Assembly (NCBI GenBank): GCA_003212615.1
Contig: QCPG01000004.1
Location: 1 to 63,138, forward strand
Reading direction: 5' to 3'
DNA from: Prochlorococcus sp. AG-436-E22
Lineage (GTDB): Bacteria > Cyanobacteriota > Cyanobacteriia > PCC-6307 > Cyanobiaceae
Length of the DNA: 63,138 bases
In this document: piece by piece, positions 23,001 to 30,992 of the stretch
How the letters are laid out: the number at the start of each line of letters is the position of its first letter
Position numbering within the stretch: the first letter of the stretch is position 1
Notes under the pieces: generated by a model
Told to the model about the DNA's origin: nothing
Seen by the model: only the letters and a program-made list of their open reading frames with translations
The model's database searches: none
Made by a program: the position numbers and the translations under genes

Positions 23001-24613
23001 CAAAACCTGGAGAAGGGGGACAATTGCCTGGTCCAAAAGTTGATTCTTACATCGCAAAACTAAGAAATAGTAAACCTGGAGTAGCTCTAATATCTCCTCC
23101 CCCGCATCATGATATTTATTCAATTGAAGATTTAGCTCAACTTATCCATGACTTACACCAAGTTCATCCAAAAGCGAAAGTGAGCGTTAAACTTGTTTCT
23201 GAAATTGGTATAGGCACTATTGCTGCAGGAGTAAGCAAAGCTAATGCAGATGTAATTCAAATTTCAGGTCATGACGGAGGTACCGGTGCTTCACCCCTAA
23301 GTTCTATTAAACATGCAGGTTTACCATGGGAACTAGGTGTTGCTGAGGTTCATAAATCTCTCTTAGAGAATAACTTACGTGAAAGAGTAATTTTGAGAAC
23401 TGATGGAGGTCTTAAAACAGGCTGGGATGTAGTTATTGCAGCTTTACTAGGTGCTGAAGAATACGGTTTTGGTTCTGTAGCGATGATTGCTGAAGGATGC
23501 ATCATGGCTCGGGTTTGTCATACAAACAATTGTCCTGTTGGAGTTGCCACTCAAAAAGAAGAATTAAGAAAAAGATTTAGAGGTATTCCAGAAAATGTTG
23601 TCAATTTTTTCTTGTATATTGCTGAAGAAGTCAGACAGATTATGAGTAGTATCGGTGTTTCTAATATGGAAGAACTGATTGGTAATCAAGAATTTCTTTC
23701 TGAAAGAAATATCGGTCTTCCCAAAACTTCTAATATTGATCTTTCTTCTTTAGTAAATAATGAATCCTCAACCAATGATAGATCATGGTTAAAACATTCA
23801 GAAAATGCTCATAGTAATGGTTCTGTATTAGAAGACGAGTTTTTGTCTGATACTGAATTTATAGATTCAATTAAAAATCACGAAAAATTAACCAAAGAAA
23901 TTGAGATAAAAAATACAGATAGAAGTGTTTGTGCAAAAATATCAGGCGAAATAGCAGAACTTCATGGCAACACTGGCTTCAATGGCGAACTCAACTTGAA
24001 GTTCAAAGGATATGCAGGACAAAGCTTTGGTGCCTTTTTATTGAAGGGAATGAATGTTCAATTAATCGGAGAAGCTAATGATTATGTTTGTAAAGGAATG
24101 AATGGAGGAATACTAACAATAATTCCACCCAAAATAGATAAAATCTCCTCCGAACAAGTCATCCTAGGAAATACTTGCCTTTATGGAGCAACAGGTGGGA
24201 AATTATTTGCATTAGGAAAATCGGGAGAAAGATTTGCAGTAAGAAATAGTGGTGCTACAGCAGTAACAGAGGGAGCAGGTGATCATTGTTGTGAATACAT
24301 GACTGGTGGGAATGTAGTTATTCTAGGTTCCACAGGAAGGAATATTGGTGCGGGCATGACTGGTGGAATAGCTTTTATAATCGATGAAAATAATGATTTA
24401 AGTAATAAAGTTAATAAGGAAATAGTAAGCATTCATCAAATAACTTCATCAAAGCAGGAAGATATCTTATTGGAAATTATTAGAGAATATCGTGCAAAAA
24501 CCAATAGCTTAAGGGCTGCCAAAATAATTGGAAATTGGTCTCATTTCAAGAGTACTTTCAAATTAATTGTTCCCCCAAGCGAAGAAGAGATGCTTGGCAT
24601 AAAGAAAATGTAA
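20039..24613 (+). CDS. gltB: Ferredoxin-dependent glutamate synthase, large subunit
   Basis: 1524 aa; DACGVGFIANINGI N-terminal nucleophile domain, FMN/3Fe-4S region, GltB C-terminal domain. Confidence 0.97.
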   Translation: MRESFKRIDGPYQDSYSPNGIIGEKDACGVGFIANINGIESNWILKQSLKGLNCMEHRGGCGGDSDSGDGAGILCSIPWQYLEEEMNLKHKQDLNKGLGMVFMPNKKEKIEVCKSICDKEAEKLRFNQTSWRTVPVNNEILGPLAKANAPFICQWILHIEKKDHHDIERLLFQLRKRIEKKIRETFKNHVGDCEFYFASLSSQTVVYKGMVRSEILSEFYQDLKEESFKVSFSVYHRRFSTNTLPKWPLAQPMRFLGHNGEINTLLGNINWAKASETHIDDFWGELSHEIKPIVDVNKSDSSNLDATLEINIRSGQPITDSLLKLVPEAFRDQPELEQREDIKAFYEYSASLQEAWDGPALLVFADGNFVGATLDRNGLRPARYSITNDGFVIMGSETGVVDLEEERVIEKGRLGPGQMLAVDFHQNKILRNWEVKSEAAQRHDYKNLLRIRTIKIENNEWVKDCKLKDLELLQQQTAYGFSAEDNDLILDSMASSAKEPTYCMGDDIPLAVLSSKPHILYDYFKQRFAQVTNPPIDPLREKLVMSLEMHLGERCTPFEIKDPKPFVHLQSPILNEEELFSIKKSNIKSKTISSLFDIEEGVQGLENQLKAICKQSELCIKEGCSLIIISDKGINPRKTFIPPLLAVGAIHHYLLKKEIRLKASLIIETGQCWSTHHLACLIGYGASAVCPWLTFEAGRHWLKHPKTQKLIDSKKINPLSIIDVQENIKKALEDGLRKILSKIGISLLSSYHGAQIFEAVGLGSDLIKIAFDGTTSRIAGITLKELTNETLSIHTKAYPEIDLKKLEFLGFVQFRNNGEYHSNNPEMSKVLHSAVKQGPGYDHFETYKKLISNRPTTSLRDLLIINSKRKSIPLEEVESVESICKRFCTGGMSLGALSREAHEVLAVAMNRIGGKSNSGEGGEDPARFNVLNDIDENTQSATLPFIKGLENGDTACSAIKQIASGRFGVTPEYLRSGKQLEIKMAQGAKPGEGGQLPGPKVDSYIAKLRNSKPGVALISPPPHHDIYSIEDLAQLIHDLHQVHPKAKVSVKLVSEIGIGTIAAGVSKANADVIQISGHDGGTGASPLSSIKHAGLPWELGVAEVHKSLLENNLRERVILRTDGGLKTGWDVVIAALLGAEEYGFGSVAMIAEGCIMARVCHTNNCPVGVATQKEELRKRFRGIPENVVNFFLYIAEEVRQIMSSIGVSNMEELIGNQEFLSERNIGLPKTSNIDLSSLVNNESSTNDRSWLKHSENAHSNGSVLEDEFLSDTEFIDSIKNHEKLTKEIEIKNTDRSVCAKISGEIAELHGNTGFNGELNLKFKGYAGQSFGAFLLKGMNVQLIGEANDYVCKGMNGGILTIIPPKIDKISSEQVILGNTCLYGATGGKLFALGKSGERFAVRNSGATAVTEGAGDHCCEYMTGGNVVILGSTGRNIGAGMTGGIAFIIDENNDLSNKVNKEIVSIHQITSSKQEDILLEIIREYRAKTNSLRAAKIIGNWSHFKSTFKLIVPPSEEEMLGIKKM

Positions 24614-24907
24614 ATGCCTTTCTTTGTAAAAACTGAAATTATAAAAAAAGAATACTTATTTGATAATGATTTAAAACGAAAAATAATTAACGAACATATT
24701 GATTGGATAAAAAAATTAAAAAAAGAGGGAATTAATATAAAAAGTGGTTTTTTGGTAGATGAGTTAAATAGGCCAGGCGACGGTGGATTACTCATTCTTG
24801 AGATGAATACTTATGAAAATGCACTAAAAATCATTAAGAATGATCCAATGATTACAAATGATCTAGTTGAATGGAAATTAAATGAGTGGGTAGATGCAAA
24901 TAAATGA
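24614..24907 (+). CDS. YCII-related domain protein
   Basis: 97 aa; HIDWIKKLKKEG...LILEMNTYENALKIIKNDPM, YCII-like. Confidence 0.75.
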   Translation: MPFFVKTEIIKKEYLFDNDLKRKIINEHIDWIKKLKKEGINIKSGFLVDELNRPGDGGLLILEMNTYENALKIIKNDPMITNDLVEWKLNEWVDANK

Positions 24908-24913
24908 AAATAA

Positions 24914-25807
24914 CTATCTTGGATACTTTTTCATCAGTTTTTGAATCTCTTCAGCATGGTAACTACTTCGAGTTAAAGGAGAACTAACTACTTGCATAAA
25001 GTCCAAATCTTTTTCCCCGAACACTTGAAAATAATTAAATTTTGAGGGACTCACAAATCTTTGAACAGGTAAATGATTAGGGCCAGGAGATAAATATTGG
25101 CCAATAGTAACAATATCAACGAAATTACTTTTTAAATCCTTAAGAAGACTCAAAACCTCTTCATCTTTTTCACCTAGACCAAGCATAAAGCCTGACTTTG
25201 TATAAACTTTTGGAGAATAGTCTCTGGTTCTTTTAAGTAACTCAAGAGTTCTTTCATATTTACCCTGAGGTCTTACTTTTTTATATAGCGAAGGCACAGT
25301 TTCAATATTGTGGTTTAAAACATTTGGATTTGAATCAAGAACTTTTTCAAGAGCTTTCCAGTTGCCACAAAAATCAGGAATTAAAAGCTCAATAGTAGTT
25401 TCAGGAGATTTTTTTCTTACTTGATAAACACATTCACAAAATTGAGATGCACCACCATCTTCAAGATCGTCTCTATTAACTGATGTGATTACAACATGTT
25501 TAAGCTTCATTCTATAAACGGCCTCGGCTAGACGATATGGTTCTGTTGGATCTAATTCTCTGTTAGATCTATCAAAATCAATATCGCAATATGGACACGC
25601 CCTAGTACAGCCAGGACCCATTATTAGGAAAGTGGCAGTTCCACTAGCAAAACATTCACCAATATTTGGACAGCTTGCTTCTTGACATACAGTTTTGAGA
25701 TTTAAATCATTTAACAAATTTGCAGTATTCCCAATTCTCTCAACTTGCGGAGCTTTCACTCTTAACCAATCAGGTTTTGAAATTAAACTAGTGGGATTAT
25801 TAGTCAA
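24914..25807 (-). CDS. lipA: Lipoyl synthase
   Basis: [58 protein letters not shown]. Confidence 0.97.
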   Translation of the reverse strand: MTNNPTSLISKPDWLRVKAPQVERIGNTANLLNDLNLKTVCQEASCPNIGECFASGTATFLIMGPGCTRACPYCDIDFDRSNRELDPTEPYRLAEAVYRMKLKHVVITSVNRDDLEDGGASQFCECVYQVRKKSPETTIELLIPDFCGNWKALEKVLDSNPNVLNHNIETVPSLYKKVRPQGKYERTLELLKRTRDYSPKVYTKSGFMLGLGEKDEEVLSLLKDLKSNFVDIVTIGQYLSPGPNHLPVQRFVSPSKFNYFQVFGEKDLDFMQVVSSPLTRSSYHAEEIQKLMKKYPR

Positions 25808-26099
25808 ATTAATTGTTTCTGGCCTGTAATCTTATTTTACTAAAAACAATTTGAATTAACTATTAATAATTTCAAAAATGAAGCCTATTCAATAGAAGTC
25901 AAAAAATAAATTAAATTAACTTGTCCATCGATTATTTAAAAATATCCTAATTCAAGTCACTAATTACACAATATTTTTGTTTCATCAACTAAAATCGAAA
26001 CAGTATTTAGAACGTTATTTTTAATGTAGATATCAGAACATTATAATTACAAAAAAGATAAATTAATAAATTCTTTAATTACTCTTTTTGTACTAAAAA

Positions 26100-26774
26100 G
26101 TGTTTTTTTATTTATTTATTGATACAGTAAAAAATATATGTAATAAAACATTGACTTTGAAATTCAAAAGAAAACGTCTTTTACTGTCTGAAAAGAATAA
26201 AAAATCTAAAGCGATAGGGTATGCTAGAGCTACTCATAATGAATTTGAACATTTAGAAGAGCAAATAAAACATCTCAATGAAGAGGGTTGCTGTATAGTA
26301 TTTTCTGAATTTGTCAGTTTAGATGAAGAAATTAAACCCCAACTCAATAAAGCAATAAATTGCTTATCTAAAGGCGATGAATTAATAATAACTCAGCTTG
26401 ATCGAGCATTTAAAAATAAAAAAGAATGTTTATTGACAATAAGTAAACTCATTAATAATGATATTAAATTGCGAACTTTGACAGGTTTTTTTGCCGCTAC
26501 TGAATCCTCTAAAACAAATTCTTCAATTTTTAAGATTTTATATGAATTAGATAATTTAGAAGACAAAAGTTTAGGTGAAAGAAAAAAAGAACAACTATTA
26601 CGTAGAAAATTATCTGGAAATAATCTGGGAGGAAGGCCCAAGATAAGTCCTTTAAAAGAATCTCTAGTAATCAGATTGCGTAATGAGGGATATTCATATC
26701 GATCAATCAGATCACAAACAGGAATTGCATTGTCAACAATAAGAAGAGTAATTTTGGAGGGAGAATTAACATAA
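26100..26774 (+). CDS. Serine recombinase (resolvase)-like protein with degenerate catalytic residues and C-terminal HTH
   Basis: IGYARATHNEFEHLEEQIKHL ... ITQLDRAFKNKKE ... LGGRPKISPLKESLVIRLRNEGYSYRSIRSQTGIALSTIRRVI matches the resolvase/invertase layout; apparent GTG start, exact start uncertain. Confidence 0.8.
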   Translation: MFFYLFIDTVKNICNKTLTLKFKRKRLLLSEKNKKSKAIGYARATHNEFEHLEEQIKHLNEEGCCIVFSEFVSLDEEIKPQLNKAINCLSKGDELIITQLDRAFKNKKECLLTISKLINNDIKLRTLTGFFAATESSKTNSSIFKILYELDNLEDKSLGERKKEQLLRRKLSGNNLGGRPKISPLKESLVIRLRNEGYSYRSIRSQTGIALSTIRRVILEGELT

Positions 26775-26775
26775 A

Positions 26776-26988
26776 ATGAGGGATAAAGAAATTGAAAATT
26801 TAATTAAAGAAAATTTTAAAGATACAGCATTGCGTATTTATGAATTAGATAATGAAGATAGAAAAAGTTTATTAGCAGAATATAGAGAATGGATTATGAA
26901 TGATTTAGATTTTGAAGAAGTAATGATGTTACCTTATGAAGCCTATACTGACAAATTAGATTCTAATTTCTTAGAAGATTCACTTTAA
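26776..26988 (+). CDS. Small acidic hypothetical protein, probably co-transcribed with the recombinase-like gene
   Basis: 70 aa, starts 2 nt after the preceding stop codon; rich in D/E. Confidence 0.65.
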   Translation: MRDKEIENLIKENFKDTALRIYELDNEDRKSLLAEYREWIMNDLDFEEVMMLPYEAYTDKLDSNFLEDSL

Positions 26989-26995
26989 TACTCAA

Positions 26996-27895
26996 TTAAG
27001 TATATCTCTGATTAAATTCATATACTTCTTTTGCTATTAATGGTAAGAAGGAAGTATCTTTGGAATATTTTTCTCCATTACAAAAAACGACTAATAAAGT
27101 TTGTAGAGATTGACTATTAGTCCACCAAGCACAATCATGTCTAACTTCGGACATTAAGCCTGCTTTACTCCAGAGATTAATGCTTTCTGGTAATCCTGCA
27201 CCTAAAAAACCATCTATTTGATTAAGAGAATCGTTTTTCAGAACAACTTTATTTAAATTTCTTTTCAAAAAAGTTCTTAAATGTAAGTCATGTTGTTGAT
27301 AATCAATATGAATCATAATTTCCTCCAAAACCCTTGCAGCTGAATCGGTTGTCATTTTATTTCTATTTTCATTTTCATATCCATAAAATTCTTTTTCACG
27401 ACCAAAAGGTTCATCATCCCAGGTCTTCTGGCAGCAATTGATGCCAATCAATTCCTCCCAATTTAAATCATGCAGCCAATCATTTATTATACTACGTTGA
27501 TATTTCCAGTTTTCCCATAATTCCCCCTCAATGCATGGTCCACTTGTCGTTCCAGTAAGCAAGTCAATTAAAAAGCTTGTCGCATTATTACTTGAGAAAG
27601 ACAACATTTTCCTTACAGCATCATCGATTTCATCTGACAATAATACACTTCCTTTTTTAATCCAATAATACGCAGCTAGACCATAAACCAACTTCACTAC
27701 GCTGGCAGGATATATCATTTTTTTATTATTTATTCCAGATCCAAAACCTTTTAAAACGCTTTTATTTTTACTTTTGTAATTGATCCAAGTTATGGCAATA
27801 TCTTCTCTAGAAAAATCTTTATTATGAGAGCATAATCTCCCTAAAATATTATTTAAGGCTAGATCCATCTCTTTACTCGAATAGTAGAAGGACAT
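26996..27895 (-). CDS. Class A beta-lactamase-like serine hydrolase
   Basis: SxxK (PASVVKLVYGL), SSNN (SDN-like), KAG (KTG-like) motifs in order; no obvious signal peptide. Confidence 0.75.
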   Translation of the reverse strand: MSFYYSSKEMDLALNNILGRLCSHNKDFSREDIAITWINYKSKNKSVLKGFGSGINNKKMIYPASVVKLVYGLAAYYWIKKGSVLLSDEIDDAVRKMLSFSSNNATSFLIDLLTGTTSGPCIEGELWENWKYQRSIINDWLHDLNWEELIGINCCQKTWDDEPFGREKEFYGYENENRNKMTTDSAARVLEEIMIHIDYQQHDLHLRTFLKRNLNKVVLKNDSLNQIDGFLGAGLPESINLWSKAGLMSEVRHDCAWWTNSQSLQTLLVVFCNGEKYSKDTSFLPLIAKEVYEFNQRYT

Positions 27896-27898
27896 TTT

Positions 27899-28657
27899 AT
27901 GAAAAATTATAAAGACACTATCTCACTATTTAAACAAACTAATTTTTCAAAGACTATTTGGTGGAAATTAAAAGTTAATATTTCTGGATATAAAAATGAA
28001 ACAGAAAATAATTTAGTTACAGAAATTGCTAAAAATAGAATTTTTAAACTGCTTTATCCAAATATTCATCAACAAAGCCATAAATCATCAAGGATTCTAG
28101 TTCAACTATATGAAGATGGTTACGTCTGTTGGATAAATTTAGATGGATTGATGATTGAGAAATACGAATTAAGAAAAAATGAGAATTTAAAATATGAACA
28201 TTCCTTTATCAAGGAAAAAGTTCCCTCAATTTTAAAATGGATCCAAGATCAAGCTAAGTTAACTAATGAATATCTTTGGGGAGGTACATTAGGCCCCAAC
28301 TTTGATTGTTCCGGGTTAATTCAGACTGCTTTTTTGAAGCATAATATTAATATACCTAGGGATTCCTATCAAATAAAAAGTTTTTGTAAACATCTTTTTT
28401 ATTTCAAAGAATCTTACGCAACTCTTCAACCAGGCGATCTTTTATTTTTTGGGAATAAAGAAAAATGTGATCATATTGGAATCTACACAGAAAATGGATT
28501 ATATTACCACAGTTCTGGCAAAGATTTTGGAAGAAATGGAATAGGATTAGATACCCTAAAAGAAACTAATGATAAGATTTCTATCCATTATAAATCTAAA
28601 CTAATCTCTGCCGGAAGAGTGGTTAGGCTATACAGATGGGATAAAACTATTAGATAG
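27899..28657 (+). CDS. NlpC/P60 family peptidoglycan endopeptidase
   Basis: NFDCSGLIQTAFLKHNINIPRDSYQI...LQPGDLLFFGN...CDHIGIYTENGLYYHSSG; N-terminal SH3-like region. Confidence 0.88.
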   Translation: MKNYKDTISLFKQTNFSKTIWWKLKVNISGYKNETENNLVTEIAKNRIFKLLYPNIHQQSHKSSRILVQLYEDGYVCWINLDGLMIEKYELRKNENLKYEHSFIKEKVPSILKWIQDQAKLTNEYLWGGTLGPNFDCSGLIQTAFLKHNINIPRDSYQIKSFCKHLFYFKESYATLQPGDLLFFGNKEKCDHIGIYTENGLYYHSSGKDFGRNGIGLDTLKETNDKISIHYKSKLISAGRVVRLYRWDKTIR

Positions 28658-28714
28658 CAGTCTTTTTATTAAATTAAAATATTAAAAACATAAAGCTTTC
28701 TTTAAACTTTCAAA

Positions 28715-29305
28715 TTAGCCAGTAGTCCAAATATTCTGAATTAGTTGCATTATGTTGTTCAAATGCAATGTTCCTACAAGAAGCCATGCAAAAACTGCGC
28801 CACCACAGCCTCCGAGCCAGAATCCACTAGTAAAATCAGCCCACCCTGCTCTAGTAAATAAATCTGCAGGAGGATTATTAACAGTAGTATCAGGAGGTTG
28901 CACATTAGGAGCTTTCCCTGGGGCGTTATACAGTACTAAAAGTGCTGTTAAAATATGAACCGCACCTATAGCAGCAAGTAATCCTGCGGTTAATGCGAAA
29001 TCAGAATTTCTTAAAGGACCAGTCATAGTAAATGGACCATATAAGAGATAACCAAAAGCTGCTCCAGTTTCTAAACCTCTAAAATTTGGAGAAATTCCTT
29101 CTCTATAAAAAGGTAAATTATTTATAAAAGCTTTGGTAAAATAACCACTATTAACTGGGGTAGCTAAATTTCCAACAAACGGATCAGCAACTGTTTTAAC
29201 AGCCCATTGGTCTGCGATACCAATATCTGTAGGTAGGACACTTTGGTCTATATATTTCTCGGGAAATTTAGGATTGGCTCCCATTGGTGTTTTTAAATCG
29301 CTCAT
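28715..29305 (-). CDS. psaL: Photosystem I reaction centre subunit XI (PsaL)
   Basis: [48 protein letters not shown]. Confidence 0.97.
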   Translation of the reverse strand: MSDLKTPMGANPKFPEKYIDQSVLPTDIGIADQWAVKTVADPFVGNLATPVNSGYFTKAFINNLPFYREGISPNFRGLETGAAFGYLLYGPFTMTGPLRNSDFALTAGLLAAIGAVHILTALLVLYNAPGKAPNVQPPDTTVNNPPADLFTRAGWADFTSGFWLGGCGGAVFAWLLVGTLHLNNIMQLIQNIWTTG

Positions 29306-29335
29306 TTTTAAAAAAGATAATGTGATAATAAATTG

Positions 29336-29449
29336 TTATTCAGTAGCTGTTATAAATCTGCCTATTAATACAATAAATACAGCAGGTGCTACCAAGCCAA
29401 TCATTGGAACAAAGACCGAAGGTAGAAGATTTGAAAATTCAGATGACAT
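29336..29449 (-). CDS. psaI: Photosystem I subunit VIII (PsaI)
   Basis: MSSEFSNLLPSVFVPMIGLVAPAVFIVLIGRFITATE (37 aa); the ORF-track start at 29560 is probably too far upstream; directly upstream of psaL. Confidence 0.88.
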   Translation of the reverse strand: MSSEFSNLLPSVFVPMIGLVAPAVFIVLIGRFITATE

Positions 29450-29541
29450 GATTCGTTTAACATCTTTAAACACTTTAGTATTTATCTGATAAATAGTGTT
29501 AATTTTATTACTGGATGATATAAAAATTATTAACTTTTTAC

Positions 29542-29922
29542 ATGTTAAATTTTTTTGCAATATTAGTCATTATTTTTATTGTATTTTTACTATTAATTTT
29601 TAAAAAAAGACAGTTTAAAAATGCAATTAATTTAAAGAACTTATCTTCAAATAAAATTATAAATAATAAAAAATACATATCTAAACAGAATGGGTTTTCT
29701 TACAAGCACGAAAATACCAGATACTCAGAATTTGAAAGAAAGGCACTAAGAAATACAATGTTTAAACTGTTTCAAAGTCATAAAGATGATAAATTAAAAG
29801 CATTAAAAATTGCAGAGAAATTAGCTGATCAATCAATATTACCTATTCTTAGAAGAGGTTTAAAAGATATTCATCCTGAGGTAATTGAAAGATCAGCTTT
29901 CTTAATAAGAAAATTCAAATAA
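29542..29922 (+). CDS. Conserved hypothetical, N-terminal TM plus HEAT-like C-terminus
   Basis: 126 aa; FFAILVIIFIVFLLLIF TM, then DKLKALKIAEKLADQSILPILRRGLKDIHPEVIERSAFLIRKFK. Confidence 0.55.
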   Translation: MLNFFAILVIIFIVFLLLIFKKRQFKNAINLKNLSSNKIINNKKYISKQNGFSYKHENTRYSEFERKALRNTMFKLFQSHKDDKLKALKIAEKLADQSILPILRRGLKDIHPEVIERSAFLIRKFK

Positions 29923-29926
29923 AAAT

Positions 29927-30889
29927 TCAATTTTTATTTGCACTACTTATTGATCTAATTCTGTAAATCGGTCGGCCTTGACTTTCATGATATGTCCTAA
30001 TTAAAAGTTCGCTTAATAATCCAAAACTAAATAATTGAACACCTGCGACGCCTAATATTAGTGCAAAAATTAGCATCGGACGATTACCTATATCCTCTCC
30101 TAAAATTTTTATAATTAATAAATAAGATGACATTACAAAACTTATCAATATACTTATGATCCCTACGAAGCCAAATCCATACATAGGTCTTGTCAGGAAT
30201 TTAGTCATAAACCAAACAGTTAACAAGTCCATTAATACTCTGAAAGTTCTATCAATACCATATTTACTAAATCCATATTTTCGGCTTCGATGATTAACTT
30301 TAAGCTCTTTAATTTTGGCCCCTTCAATATTTGCTAACACTGGCAAGAACCTATGCAGCTCTCCATAAAGCTTGATATCATCTATTATTTCTCTTCTGTA
30401 AGCTTTCAATGAGCAACCATAATCATGCAACTTTAAACCAGTGACATTAGCTATTAACTTATTGGCTATTCTTGAGGGAATTTTTCTTTTAATTAATTTA
30501 TCTTTTCTATCAAACCTCCATCCACAGATTAAATCATAGCCACTATTAATTTCTGAAATTAATTTAGGAATATCATTTGGGTCATTCTGTAAATCACCAT
30601 CCAAAGTAATTACAATGTCGCCGTTAGAATTATCAAAGCCAGCTGACATTGCAGCAGTTTGCCCATAGTTTTTGCGAAGAGAAATTACTGACAATTCTCT
30701 AATTTTGAGAGTTAGTTGTTTTAATACTTGATAAGTATTGTCTTTAGAACCATCATTTACAACAATCAATTCGAAATTGAATTTATGAGCTCCCATTACA
30801 TTTATAACTTCATCCAATAAAAAACCAATACTCTCACTTTCATTGAAAACAGGAATGATAATAGAAATTAATTGGTTTATATCTGCCAT
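29927..30889 (-). CDS. Glycosyltransferase family 2 (polyprenyl-phosphate glycosyltransferase-like)
   Basis: SIIIPVFNESESIGFLLDEV, VNDGSKDNT, TLDGDLQNDPNDIP, two C-terminal TMs. Confidence 0.9.
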   Translation of the reverse strand: MADINQLISIIIPVFNESESIGFLLDEVINVMGAHKFNFELIVVNDGSKDNTYQVLKQLTLKIRELSVISLRKNYGQTAAMSAGFDNSNGDIVITLDGDLQNDPNDIPKLISEINSGYDLICGWRFDRKDKLIKRKIPSRIANKLIANVTGLKLHDYGCSLKAYRREIIDDIKLYGELHRFLPVLANIEGAKIKELKVNHRSRKYGFSKYGIDRTFRVLMDLLTVWFMTKFLTRPMYGFGFVGIISILISFVMSSYLLIIKILGEDIGNRPMLIFALILGVAGVQLFSFGLLSELLIRTYHESQGRPIYRIRSISSANKN

Positions 30890-30944
30890 ATTTATTTGAT
30901 ATTAATTCTATAATTTTAACTTAATTTAGAACAATAAAATTAAA

Positions 30945-30974
30945 CAAAAAAAATCACCACAAAAGTGGTGATTT
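30945..30974 (-). terminator. Intrinsic terminator downstream of psaB
   Basis: AAATCACCAC-AAAA-GTGGTGATTT perfect 10-bp stem (30951-30974) adjoining an A-run on + (U-run on the minus transcript), 19 bp past the psaB stop. Confidence 0.9.
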
Positions 30975-30992
30975 GGATTATTTAAAGTAACT

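Noticed and set aside
29336-29560. 74-aa version of the PsaI ORF
   Set aside because: The upstream 37 residues look like translated 5' UTR; the internal Met gives a normal-sized PsaI.
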